Origin: Apostichopus japonicus
Lineage: Eukaryota; Echinodermata; Holothuroidea; Aspidochirotida; Stichopodidae
Direction of reading: 5' to 3'
Assembly (NCBI RefSeq): GCF_037975245.1
Contig: NC_092577.1
Location: forward strand, 8,467,013 to 8,531,012
Length of the DNA stretch: 64,000 nt
The translations under genes were made by a program, and so were the position numbers. The notes beneath the pieces are model-generated. The model had not been told where the DNA came from. It ran no database searches and saw nothing but the letters and a program-made list of their open reading frames with translations. Positions within the stretch are counted from its first letter, which is position 1; the number at the start of each line of letters is the position of its first letter. Shown in pieces: positions 50,511-62,633 of this stretch.

Positions 50511-52863
50511 GTGAGTCTTCACATAATAATTTCTCAAAAGTCAGTTTGTGAAATGGTAATAGTTTGTGTTGGATACCTTCTGATCAAATCTACATGCCAT
50601 ATATAGGTGAAGACAGCTTGCCTGTTAAGTAGTTTCATAAATAACATTAAATGCACTGTTTAAGTTTCCACCTGTTTAATTGTGTAGCGGTAACTATATT
50701 GAATAAAATTTATTACTATATTGTAGTATTGATGGAAGATTTCTCTAAACTGGAGACAGTTACTGAAATATTCCTAAATTATCAGTTCATCAGAAGACTT
50801 TGTTTAGAAAATCAAGATTGCCCATATGCCAGGCAAGCTAAGTTTTTGTAGTATGAACCTTGGTCTGAAATTGAGAAACTATGAAGTATCAAGTCTTTGA
50901 AGTTACATGTGCATTGTCACCTGTAATCGTGGTATCGTTTTGACCCATTAATACAATAAATCAGATGAGAGCGAATGAATTAGGGATTCTCCAGGCATCT
51001 ATATTTAGATCTTACATCACCATATAACTAGTATTGCCAGTAGTCATAGCTCTAAAATAACTTTTGAATATATGCATGAAGCCATGAGATGCCATGTTCA
51101 CTGCTATCCTAGATAGACCTAAGTAACATTTTACTCTTAACTATTTTCATTGCTCACAGGAAATTGTTCTAAACTGCAAACGTTTAATGTTGTATACATT
51201 GGCAAGATTTAACGTTGTATTACACAAATGTAGTAGTAATGATGATTGACCCATCCGGGCCATCCCTAGCATGGCTGTAGGCCAAATGCCCTGCCCCCCT
51301 CCCCCGCCCCCGCCCCAACCACCCTCAACAAAAATCAAATCGAGACAGAGGGTACAGTACAGCAGGGTTGCAACCATGTATTATTCATGGGGACTTAAAT
51401 CAAGATAAAATCAAGAAGAAAGGGTTGATCCCTACTTTGAGAAACTACTTTTACAATAAATTTCTCAAGTACAGTATATGAAGATATAACATGTATATAT
51501 ATATGCAGTACAGCATACACAGTTGATAAATCTTCAAGATTGTTTCAAGAGTGACAAAACATAGCACATGTTTGAATCTATGTACAGTACCCTTCATGTT
51601 TTCAAATATCTTAATGAGCGGGGCACAGCCCTCCTCTTCAACCCTCCTCATCTGGACAACATAACATCCCCCCACTGCAAAAACGTGGTCAAGCTCCTGG
51701 GGTAGAGCCCAGTTTGTGACATGATACAATAAGGCATCTATTATACCTTAAACCAGCCTTTCCTTTCACCCTTCCTCCAAAATCTAGATGATAACAAGTG
51801 AAAGCACAAACTGTTTTGATATGACTTATTGACAGACTAATACCAAAGGAGATGTTATTTATCATAACCTGAGATGTAGGTTTTTCTCTTTGGTTAACAA
51901 GATATTACAGATACAGGTCACTTTATTAATTCTCATTTTGTTTGGAATGCACAAAATATATTTCTTTCCAATTCTTGGTACATTGGTATGGTGCTTTTCT
52001 ACAAGCTACAATCTTTCTGTGAACATTTTGTTAACATGCTACTGTATTGCTGTGTATGTTTTGTGCATTGAATAACCAAAGCCTTTTCAACTTGTTAGCC
52101 CCAAACACAAATTGTATTGATCCCATCTCGAAATACTCTCTCAGTTGAAACAAATATACCTTGATGTTATCCATTATATTATTCATTGAATACATATATT
52201 TCACTAAGCCATTCTTTTGTTTTACAACTTTGAGAACCCAATCTCCAATAATGACAAATATTTATATTGTTGAGATTGCATAGCACAGTCACATACAGTA
52301 GTATCGAATCTGCTAGAAAAGGTTAGATAATAGTCATGACACTTTCTATCTTTGTAGAGTTTGTTATGTTTCTTTATTCACATTTTTTTTTTTGTAAATT
52401 CAGACGTCATCTACTCAAGTCTTCAGTCTATCACTGATGTAGTATCTAACGCTGACATTCCAGTAGAGAGGACTTTTCTTGTTTGTGTGAGATGTGCATT
52501 TTAGCATCTCTAAGTTAACAGTCATTGATGGATTTATATCTTTTAGTGGTATTATTTATGTTACTTCCTTACCCTAATGCCCATCTTTATTTCATAATGA
52601 TTTTTCTTCATTTATGATTTTCTAATGTAACATTATTACATATTTCTTTGTCAGAATGTGCTATGATGGTTTCTTGACTAGTTACAGTACTTAAATGTGC
52701 TATATTATTTATTTTAACTATAAAATCCAAATAACTAAGTTTCTATCTCTTTTATATTTGCTTTAGGGGATGGGGGGGGGGGGTGGGGTAGGGTGTTGGC
52801 AGGGTGGCATGACGTGTCAAAACGTTGAGCTAATATGTGCATATGAGTAATTTAGTTATGCTG
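50511..52863. other. non-coding or weakly exon-like spacer
   Basis: A 66-codon ORF at 50651-50851 (LMEDFSKLETVTEIFLNYQF) is protein-like but unassigned. C-rich stretch at 51294-51320, G run at 52771-52782. Otherwise AT-rich with nothing recognised. Confidence 0.35.
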
Positions 52864-55112
52864 TATAATGGGTTCATTGACAAACATGGTATTTTATAAT
52901 GGGTTGATTGGCATGCATGGTAGGTATAATGGGTTGATTAGCTTACATGATATGAATAATGGGTTGGTTGGCATACATGGTATGAATTATGAGTTGATTG
53001 GCATACATGGTATGTACAATAGGTTGATTGGCATACATGGTATATGTAATGGGTGGATTGGCATACGTAGTATGTATAATAGGTGGATTGGCATACATGG
53101 TATGTATAATGGGTGGATTGGCATACATGGTATGTGTAGTGGGTGATTGGCATTTACATGTATAATGGGTTGATTGGCATACATGTATAATGGGTTGATT
53201 GGCAAACATGGTATGTGTGATAGGTTGATTGGCATACATGGTATGTATGAAGGGTTGATTGGCATACATGTATATAATGGGTTGATTGGCATACATGGTA
53301 TGTATAATGGGTGGATTGGCATACATGGTATGTATAATGAGTTTATTGGCATACATGGTATGTATAATGGGTTGATTGGCATATGTACATGGTATATATA
53401 GTGGGTGATTGGCATTTACATGTGTAATGGGTTGATTGGCATACATGTATAATGGGTTGATTGGCATACATGGTATGTGTGATAGGTTGATTGGTATACT
53501 TGGTATGTATGTAGGGTTGATTGGCATACATGGTATGTATGATGTTTTGATTGGCATACATGGTATGTATAATGGGTTGATTGGCATACATGGTATTTAT
53601 AATGGGTGATTGGCATACAAGGTATGTATAATGGGTGGATTGGCATACATGGTATGTATAGTGGGTGATTGGCATTTACATGTATAATGGGTTGATTGGC
53701 ATACATGGTATGTATAGTGTGTGATTGGCATACATGGTATGTATAATGGGTGGATTGGCATACATGGTATGTATGATGGGTTGATTGGCATACATGGTAT
53801 TTATAATGGGTGATTGGCATACATGGTATGTATAATGGGTGGATTGGCATACATGGTATGTATGATGGGTTGATTGGCATACATGGTATGTATGATGTTT
53901 TGATTGGCATACATGGTATGTATAATGGGTTGATTGTCATACATGGTAGGTATAATGGGTGGATTGGCATACATGGTATGTATAATGAGTTTATTGGCAT
54001 ACATGGTATGTGTAATGGGTTGATTGGCATACATGGTATGTATAGTCGGTGTTTGGCATTTACATGTATAATGGGTTGATTGGCATACATGGTATGTATA
54101 GTGTGTGATTGGCATACATGGTATGTATAATGGGTGGATTGGCATACATGGTATGTATAATAGGTTGATTGGCATACATGGTATATGTAATGGGTGGATT
54201 GGCATACGTGGTATGTATAATAGGTGGATTGGCATACATGGTATGTATAATGGGTGGATTGGCATACATGGTATGTATAGTGGGTGATTGGCATTTACAT
54301 GTATAATGGGTTGATTGGCAAACATGGTATGTGTGATAGGTAGATTGGCATACATGGTATGTATGAAGGGTTGATTGGCATACATGTATAATGGGTTGAT
54401 TGGCATACATGGTATGTATAATGGGTGGATTGGCATACATGGTATGTATAATGAGTTTATTGGCATACGTGGTATCTATAATGGGTTGATTGGCATATGT
54501 ACATGGTATGTATAGTGGGTGATTGGCATTTACATGTGTAATGGGTTGATTGGCATACATGTATAATGGGTTGATTGGCATACATGGTATGTGTGATAGG
54601 TTGATTGGCATACATGGTATGTATGAAGGGTTGATTGGCATACATGGTATGTATAGTGGGTGGATTGGCATACATGGTATGTATAATGGGTTGATTGGCA
54701 TACATGGTAGGTGTAATGGGTGGATTGGCATACATGGTATGTATAATGAGTTTATTGGCATACATGGTATGTATAGTGGGTGATTGGCATTTACATGTAT
54801 AATGGGTTGATTGGCATACATGGTATGTATAATGGGTGGATTGGCATACATGGTATGTATGGTGGGTGATTGGCAACTACATGTGTAATGGGTTGATTGG
54901 CATACATGTATAATGGGTTGAGTGGCATACATGGTATGTGTGATAGGTTGATTGGTATACATGGTATGTATGAAGGGTCGATTGGCTTACATGGTATTTA
55001 TAATGGGTTGATTGGCATACATGGTATGAGTAATGGGTTGATTGTCACTTGTGGTATGTGTAATGTATAATGGGTTGATTTGCATACGTGGCACGTATAA
55101 TGGGTGGTTTGC
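52864..55112. repeat. 30-bp minisatellite array with higher-order repeats, about 75 units
   Basis: Consensus unit AATGGGTTGATTGGCATACA plus TGGTATGTAT. Shortened units carrying GGCATTTACATGTATAATGG recur at intervals. A block of units is repeated about 1.11-1.14 kb apart: the GCATACGT variant at 53061 and 54202, and the GGCATTTACATGTGTAATGG variant at 53411 and 54525. Edges are degenerate. The 10-codon period yields frames of up to 300 codons on the minus strand, judged spurious. Confidence 0.97.
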
Positions 55113-56014
55113 AAACTTAAGAGATGCCTAGCTTGTGCATTGAATCTTCAATCTTCTAAATGTAACAGTATTCCATATTTTGATGTCAGAATATGCTATG
55201 ATAGTTCGCTGACTAGTTACTTAAATGTGCTATATTATTTAAATTAACCATTAAGTCTAAAAACTAATTTACTATACTCAGCATCATTTTGCAAACCTAC
55301 GAGATGCCTTGTGCATTGAATCTTAGCCGTTGATTTCCGTTAACCCTGCATCAGCATTATTATCATATTCTTTGTTTCTGTTTATACTTTTCTATATTTC
55401 TTTTCTGGTCACATTTCACCGTCATATTTCTGCATTACTATATATGGTTGTATTTCTAATTCTATCAATACTGCTGTAGTACAATGTTGGTCTTCGTAAT
55501 ACATAGAAAGAATGGTGGTTGTGTTATAAACAATGCTTCCTCAAGCGGTTGAGTGATAAATATCTTAATACACAATGAATGGTGTATATGGCCAGAGACT
55601 GTATACTTTGTAGGCCCAACCTTCTCAATTCATATTCGCCTTTATATACAGAAAATTAACATGAAAGGTAATATGAAACGTAATTAACTGAAAATACAAT
55701 GAATTTCAAGGATGGTTTGTTAAGGCTAATTATGTATCGATACTCTTTCATGTTTATGTATAATTATTCATGAGATGCTGATTATTTTGTGTGTAACAGT
55801 TTAAACTTAAATCCTCTTTTCATTTGTTTATCATTCCCAGCCTGTTTTTAGTTGTTCATTTATACTTGTATAATTAAGCTTTATGTAAAATATAATCCAA
55901 CTGAACTTAAATGTGTGAGCTCTTGTAGTTTTCATTCCTTGCTGAAGGCCGAAGGAATCTATGCGATGGTGATGGCGTGTGGGTGTATATGTGTGTGTAT
56001 GTGACACTTTGGCT
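55113..56014. other. AT-rich spacer
   Basis: No gene. 55150-55270 partly resembles 52650-52740 (GTGCTATATTATTTA), showing that both array flanks share sequence. The end contains ATTCCTTGCTGAAGGCCGAAGGAAT (55936-55960 region), a seven-base stem hairpin, and a GT microsatellite. Confidence 0.5.
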
Positions 56015-56575
56015 CGTAAACACAACATCTCAAGAAATCAAAGATGCTTGAACCTCAAACTTGGTGTGTGGGTAGCCCCTAGTGAGTAGATGTTCTCTAT
56101 TTTGTTCATGGAGGTCAAGGGTCATTTGACAGATCACCGGAGGTCATAGGCGAAAAATATTGTAAACACTGTATCTCAAGAAGTAAAAAATGATTGAACT
56201 TAGACTGTTTATTGACCTAGAAGAATAGCAACTCATCTCTATTGTTTTTTATGGAGATCAAAGGCAATTTGGTGTCATTATAGGTCAAAGGCTGTAAAAC
56301 ATGTAAACACGATATCTGAGAAATTGAAAGTTGCTTGAACCATAAACTTAGTATGTTGGTAGTTCTTAGTGATTAGATGTTCTTTATTCTTTTCATGGAG
56401 GTCAAAGGGGATTTAGGTCACCAGAGATCAAATGCTGCAAACATTGAAAACAGGATATCTCAAGAAGTGAATGTTACTTGAACTTCAAACTTCGTTTGTT
56501 GGTAGCCCTTGGTGAGCAGATGGTTCCTTTTGTTTTTCATGGAGGTCAAAGGTTGTTGGATATCAATTGTTGTTT
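56015..56575. repeat. four diverged copies of a 141-146-bp repeat
   Basis: Anchors ATCTCAAGAA(A/G)T at 56029, 56175, 56316 (CTGAGAAAT) and 56459. Each is followed by a TTGAAC box, GTTGGTAGCCC, GTGAG.AGATG and CATGGAGGTCAAAGG. Repeated GGTCA half-sites occur throughout. Confidence 0.85.
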
Positions 56576-59033
56576 ACAGTCAGAATAAGTCTAAGTATGC
56601 AGAAGTGAAGTTTGTTTTACCTTCGACCCTCTTTGCATAGGTACGCATAACTCAATTCTGCAAGATTTGTCATTTCCGATCAGCAATTCAGCTCGTTAGA
56701 AAATATTGTATCTATAGTTTCTTCTCATACTGGCGAGAAATTACAAAGTAAGTGACGTTCTGGTTTACATTGCGTTTATGATAACACTATTACTCTAAGT
56801 ATGTTGTACTACTACTCCGTATGTAGGGTATTGGTTAGAATTGAAATCTAATCCATGCTACCTATGAGTTTATTTTGTTATCATCAGACAGTATGATGCT
56901 CCCAAATTTCTCACAGAACAGATTGTTTTTCAATTGTTGACTTACCCCTCTCGTCTTCCTTAGGCCTGCAACGACTTGACTGATTGTTTGATGTTGTTAG
57001 TATTTGCATACAATGTAATAGTTGTACACAGTTTCCATAGTACACAGTAGGCCCCTATTTCACTCGATGTAAGATGAAACATGTGACCCACAGCATGGAG
57101 ACATGTCACGTGCTCTGTAACATCACAACTGTATATCACTTAAACGGGAGATGATTGTCACATGGTAATGTCTTCAAGTTTAGTGAAATAACTAGTGATG
57201 GGAGGGGGTGAGGTGTGATGGTTATAAACGGTCTCTGTTCATCTATCTTTCCTAACATGCAGCGCATAGCCCTGTTCACGCAGTAGTTTAGTATCATGGA
57301 ATTTGGTGGCGTGGAAGACGGAGTGTTCTTGAGACGTTTATTATTAATAACCCAAATTAAAGGTGATATTCGTTGCACCGACAGGCTGAATACATTGAAT
57401 GTCAAAGGAAGGTGTGTGAGTCGGAAAGGGTTGCTGGAGATGAGGGGTGCATTATCACTTCTTAGTTCACTTGTTAGATCAAGACGTACAGTTTGTGACA
57501 TTCTTTAGTGTCGACGACAATAGCTACGCTCATCTGCAATTGTACTTTGCGACATTACTGTGTCATTTGGCTGGATCCTTTGTTAGCGAAAAAATGCAAT
57601 TTAATCAAATGATCGATTTGTATTTAATTCATATTCTCATTTTACGTTTGGTGTGAACATTTCTAGATAAACGTCAAAACTTTATGATAAACGTTTCAAT
57701 TTCGATAAAGCGTCGAAAATTTGTGATATCAGTCTAAATTGTTCTATAAAAAAATCAAATATCAGAAAGAAATCACACAATTTCAACATGTAAAGTCATT
57801 TTTCTTTTCGGGAATGATGGTCGGAAGTCGAGGTAAGCAGAGCAAAGTCAACAAAGCATCTGTTAACATAATTTTCTGTGATCAATGTTCCTTCTGAGCC
57901 ATCGTATACCTTACAAATTATATTGCGCACTTTGTAATAACAGTCGGAGCAGATGTTGCCACCTGGTACAGCTAAAACCAACACAAACATGAAAAAAGGA
58001 AACCTAGACAATAATGTTTCATATATAATGTATAACTCTATCATTCCAGTTTTGGTTCTTTCAGAGGAAGTTGTTACGCTTGTGACTTGAGTTACAATAA
58101 AATCAAATGACTTGAGCGAAAGACTTGTAGACTGACTTAAAAAATCATTGGCTTGGTGAAAACAATGTGATAAACTCAACTGAAATTTCAGCTTACAGTT
58201 AAATTTAAATCAATAAAGTGTCATCCATTGTTACTTGATAATAAATTATTAAAGCAACAAATGTTTTCGAGCGGCATAATCCAGTGATTTCCAGAAAGAA
58301 AACGAAACCTGTTTTTACTTGTTACATATCAGCACATGAGAAAAGGGGACTTTTGAAACAAGGCTTCCCGTTCTGTAATTGTTTTTTTCTTCCTTTTTAA
58401 TATCATTATCCTTCTTTTCGTATATATCTATCGTTATCATAAACTGATTATATTTATATTAACATATTTGGTTCACATCTAACCTACCGTACCTTTCGTA
58501 ATCAGGAACTAGCTGGCCTATTGTTATCGCTATTTACTTAGCCTGCACAACAAACTAAATTTAGAACGTACTTTACTACCGTTGTATGGCAGTCACTGTT
58601 TACACAACAAACAAATATAAAGATCATAAGAAGTGTACCCCGTGGTATCGTATAATTGTTCATAGTTAGTTGATATTATCATTATTTTGATATATGGCTA
58701 GATATCTTTTCAGATTGAAGATAAGATGCTTCACTTCCATTACGTATTAAATCAACTGGTTAAAAAAAAAAAAATGGATAACGAAGATGTATTTTTTACT
58801 CATTGGGAAAAGAGGAACATATTCTAGATGCGTCCCGATCAACTTTATAGGGCAGCATTAAAGGACCATGCAGATAAAAAATATCTTCTCCCAAATAAAT
58901 TGGCTTTTCTAGAACTAATAACAAAATGATATTCCGGAGCGAACAGCATCAATTAGTTTCATTCTAGTCATCTAAACGATATGATACAGACTTGATACAC
59001 CCAAGCAGCATAAGTCACATACACAGATGTCGT
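56576..59033. other. spacer with two unassigned ORFs
   Basis: 57296-57508 plus (MEFGGVEDGVFLRRLLLITQ...) overlaps 57447-57656 in another frame; codon composition is less AT-biased than its surroundings but no domain is recognised. The rest is AT-rich. Confidence 0.3.
57796..58179 (-). other. possible secreted or membrane protein exon, weak
   Basis: A 127-codon frame containing a hydrophobic FPFFMFVLVLAVPGG segment followed by Cys-containing NICSDCYYKVRNIICKVYDG and a hydrophilic end. Signal-peptide-like but with a long atypical N-terminus. A TTTTAG acceptor-like site before CTGTACCAGGTGG and a GTATAC donor-like site after TGTAAG are possible, giving a small internal exon. Same strand as the NLR exon, 4.5 kb downstream; no link shown. 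Confidence 0.2.
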
Positions 59034-59041
59034 GTATGGAA

Positions 59042-60134
59042 CAGGCGCGGCAGAACGGAAAAATTATTGGGGGGGGGGGGGCTAATGTGTGGAGACTATC
59101 TAAGCGGAGCGCCACCATCGGTTGGCGCGGAGCGTACAAGAAAATTTTGGGTTTTTTCAAACCCCCAGATGGCCGGAAACGGCACTTCCCGAGTGTTTTA
59201 TGCTTCGAATACCTAGCCCTAAAATATGGGTCTCAAGCCTGCAATTTCTCTGATTGCACGTAAAAGTCTGTAAAAACATTGTTATTTGTATATCCGATGG
59301 TGTTTTAAGAGAGTAGCTATTACTTGTAGTGTACTCGCAAAGACGTTTTTTGAGTGTAGTAAGGGCAGTGGCGGAGCTAGGGGTATTGGTGGGGGGGGGC
59401 AAGAATGGTCTGTAGGGGCACTTTCGACACTATCTAAGCGGAGCGCCACCACAGGTTGGCGCGGAGCGTACAGAAATTTTTTGAGTGAAGATACTCCCTA
59501 GATTGCAGGAAATGACCCTCTCCGGGCCTTGCTAATTTGCAGATAAACGGAGAATAAATAGGTGTCGTCGCCATTTTGTCGGAAAATTACACCAACATTA
59601 TATGACAAATGTGTATAGATAGATGAGAGCGCAATAAAATAGTCAATAATCGCGAATAAGTAAAAAAGTAGTGAAAGGTTAAAAGGGCGCCAGCAGTCTA
59701 TTTGAGTCCGTCAGGGGGGGGGGGGCATCCGCCCTGACTGTATGGACGCTTCGCCACTGAGTAAGGGGATGTTGGAGAACTGGCTGAAATTAGGCAAGTC
59801 ATTGGCCTAAGACGAAGTTGTGTTGAGCTTACCGGTACTCACACTCACTGCTTCCACTTTTCACGGGGCGTGAAGAAGCGGTTGGGGTGACAATGTGGTC
59901 TATAGCCAGGGGACGGGCCGAGGGTCCCCCAGCATTTACTAAAATTATTACACCTGTATAGTATACGTGTGCATCGGACAGATCGACAAGTATGCATTGA
60001 AAAATGGGCAGATGCACGTTTCGGAGCCTTGGTAAATATTGGGGGGGCTTATCATGCATTTGCCCCCTCAACGTTTTTATTGGGGGGGCTGAGCCCCCCC
60101 CCCAAGCCCCCCCCCCCCGGTTCCGCCGCCACTG
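59042..60134. mobile_element. hAT-type element with 8-bp target duplication, hosting MITE copy C
   Basis: Left CAGGCGCGGCAGAACGG, right in reverse CAGTGGCGGCGGAACCGG (13 of 17). Perfect flanks GTATGGAA at 59034-59041 and 60135-60142. Carries G run 59069-59080 and the core block at 59100-59195 on the left, and C/G runs at 60088-60119 on the right. Nested element at 59366-59759. Arg/Gly-rich minus ORF 59829-60242 is a translation of the element end. Confidence 0.87.
59366..59759 (+). mobile_element. CAGTGGCGGAGC-family hAT MITE, copy C, with 8-bp target duplication
   Basis: 394 bp. Left CAGTGGCGGAGC, right in reverse CAGTGGCGAAGC. Perfect flanks AGTAAGGG at 59358-59365 and 59760-59767. Same layout as copy B: core block at 59433-59525, ACAAATGTG region, GAGTCCGTC, then a 12-nt G run (59714-59725). 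Confidence 0.93.
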
Positions 60135-60142
60135 GTATGGAA

Positions 60143-61031
60143 GGTAAATGTTACATCCAGTCCGCATATGTGATAAAATCAACAAATAACTAGAACAACT
60201 GTAATAAGCCAGTTCGACGTTTGTTCCTTTGACGTGGACCAAAGCTAGGCTTTATTTCTAAAAGTATATTCTAGCTAGCATGCGACTGTAGTATAAACGA
60301 AGACAATTATAACTAAAACTATCACAGATTAACCGGATTACCAATCTCATTAACGGTTGCTAATCACGACACATGTTCCGGACGTGACAAAGAATACCCA
60401 GTCTTGGACACTGATTGGTAAAATTGAACAACATGTTAACGTCACTGTACCCTCATCATAGAAATTCAACTAGGAAGAATGCACAGTGGATCGCCGTTAA
60501 GAAGTGAAGCCTTGAAAAAAGTGAGGGCGCTTTGTAGTGTACGGCAAAAAGCCAGATCATTTTTAAGTCTTCACATAAACATTGAGCATTCGATTTTAAA
60601 ACTGAATTTGATTATACCCGTTTTTTTTTTCTGAAAGAGTAGGTGAACTTTGCACAACAGAGACATGTTATGGCGACCAGAGTGGTAAGTACTATACTCC
60701 CGAATTAAGAACCACTTTTTTTTATTTCTTGACTCTCTAATGACTCGCGTAAGTGGAGTGTTTGTGCACCTTTTAATGTCTGGAAAGGGTCATTTCCGGT
60801 ATCTGAGAGGCACATGGCAAACATTTTTCTTGGTTGTATTATTTTAGTGCTCCACTCAAGTAGTGACATAGCCTAGTTGTCCCTAAAAAATGCCGTGAAA
60901 AAGCAACCGTCCCTCCTCCCCACCCTCTTCCCACACACACCTCCTTTTGTGTAATACTTCCGTATTAGTCTGTGCATACAGTTATCAGTTTAATGTTAAT
61001 GATGCAAAGTGGGTAGTAGCTCATTTTTTTC
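60143..61031. other. spacer with a degraded core-block copy
   Basis: 60783-60855 reads GGGTCATTTCCGGTATCTGAGAGG then GCAAACATTTTTCTTGG and GTGCTCCACTC, a decayed reverse copy of the core block. Nothing else recognised. Confidence 0.5.
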
Positions 61032-61328
61032 TATCCTAGATTACAATAAGGGTTATGTCTACCCTAGATTAAAATAAGGGATATGTCTACCCTGGGTTAC
61101 AATAAGGGGCGATATGTCTACCCTGGGTTACAATAAGGGGCGATATGTCTACCTAGATTACAATAAGGGATATGTCTACCCTAGATTACCATAAGGGATA
61201 TGTTTACCCTAGATTACAGTAAGGGATATGTCTACCCTAGATTACAATAAGGGATATGTCTACCCTAGATTACAATAAGGGATATGTCTACCCTAGATTA
61301 CTATAAGGGATATGTTAACCCTAGATTT
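61032..61328. repeat. 28-bp tandem array, about 10.5 copies
   Basis: Unit ACCCTAGATTACAATAAGGG plus ATATGTCT. Two copies carry GGGGCG and CCTGGGTT variants. CCCT...AGGG arms give each unit a weak hairpin. Confidence 0.95.
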
Positions 61329-61344
61329 AAAATTCTGCCTAGAG

Positions 61345-61748
61345 CAGGGTTGTCCAACCTACGGCCCGCGGGCCACAGTCCGGCCCGCCGCAGGGTTGCG
61401 TCCGGCCCGCCAGAGATGCTCTGCGATGCGAAATTTTAGTGAGCAGATTTATTGATAACAGTTTTAAGCTATATAATCAATCTTTCGAACCTTCTGGGTC
61501 CAAAAAACTGCATACAGGTCAGTTTGTGTGACACTCTCTCAGCGGAGGGGGGGGGGGGTGCGGCTGGACTTTATTCATGTTTTATCAGGAAGGAAAATAA
61601 ATCAGTGCGCTCCGCGCGCAGTGCTCACATTTTGTTGCCTTGGGCTTCGGGCAAGAAATCGAAAAATCGAGCGTAGGGTTCATGCGGCACCCTCCTTCAT
61701 CATAATCATTCCATATGGCCCTCCTCTGCAAAAGGTTGGACAACCCTG
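61345..61748. mobile_element. hAT (Charlie-like terminus) non-autonomous element with 8-bp target duplication
   Basis: 404 bp. Left CAGGGTTGTCCAACC, right in reverse the same 15 bases. Perfect flanks GCCTAGAG at 61337-61344 and 61749-61756. The sub-terminal GGCCCGCGGGCC palindrome is the signature of a widespread hAT group. G run at 61549-61558. No transposase. Confidence 0.94.
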
Positions 61749-61756
61749 GCCTAGAG

Positions 61757-62623
61757 TTACCCTTTAAGACAATTTTTAACTGATATACATTAGGTAAACA
61801 TTAGCCTGATTTACGGCCATGAAGTGTCCATTCCGTTGATAGGAACACACTACGTCAAAATACTATCAACCTTCATGCAGCATCAATTTCAACATATCCA
61901 TACGAAAACTCGAATACATCGTGGAATCAATCTACACTGTTACTTTGTTCTTTGTGATTCAGTGTTGTATAGCGTTTCAGTTTAAATCATTCTTTTCACC
62001 TCTACTACATGTTTCACATAACTACCAGTGAATGGTACGGTATTAAATATAAAGTTCCTTTCCACGTTTTGTAGAAGGCCATGTTGAGAAGTGAATAAAG
62101 CAAATTGTTTTGCGGGTTTGTGTAGATTCGATCAGTAATCTCTCAGTTGTGGCGTTTATTGCATTAACTCTTTGACCCTTTGGAGTATACAGTTTGGTTT
62201 TCTTTACATATTTTAGAGATCTGAATGGTGTATTTACGAACGGATGGAACGCTGTGTGTCTAATTTATCTGAGACATTTATTTTCAGTAGACTTATTTCT
62301 TGAACTATCTTTGCTTATACTTTCAACAGGTTTGAATGATATCTCATAACGAAACAGTCATCGATGAAACAAGGTTTATTTGATATAAAACAATACATTG
62401 ATAATCTGTGACTTTCTCTTGGCGGGCTGTGTATTTTAATGTAATATACACTTATTTAGATATGTTTGTCGCTGAATTTAATGCAAATATTTCTGAAGTG
62501 GATTTTTTCCTAATTATGTTTTTGATATTGATTTTTTGTATATTTAGTTAATCAATCAATCTCATGTTGTTTTGGTATAGTTGACAGAAACTAACGTAAC
62601 AAAACTGTTTCCATATATGATGA
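61757..62623. other. spacer, presumed intron of the NLR gene in part
   Basis: AT-rich. If the NLR gene continues leftwards on the minus strand, this is its intron. No acceptor or LRR exon could be picked out by eye. Confidence 0.4.
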
Positions 62624-62633
62624 ACATACTTAC
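62624..62633 (-). other. splice donor of the NACHT exon
   Basis: On the minus strand the coding sequence reads ...AGATTTAAT followed by gtaagtatgt, a near-consensus 5' splice site at a codon boundary. After it the frame continues only 23 codons of unremarkable sequence before a stop, so the exon end is placed here. Confidence 0.75.

Noticed and set aside
52943-54962. Minus-strand ORFs of 140-300 codons with HTMYANQP / MPINPLYIPC repeats
   Set aside because: They translate the 30-bp minisatellite; all frames on both strands are similarly open, there is no start or splice context, and the array edges degrade.
52864-55112. CRISPR-like 30-bp repeats
   Set aside because: Units are directly adjacent with no unique spacers, and the genome is eukaryotic.
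59829-60242. 137-codon minus-strand ORF
   Set aside because: Its distinctive Arg/Gly-rich part spans the G/C-rich terminus of the hAT element ending at 60134; the rest crosses the element border.
61032-61328. Interstitial telomere repeat (CCCTAG / TAAGGG)
   Set aside because: The period is 28 bp and the hexamers are not tandem TTAGGG.
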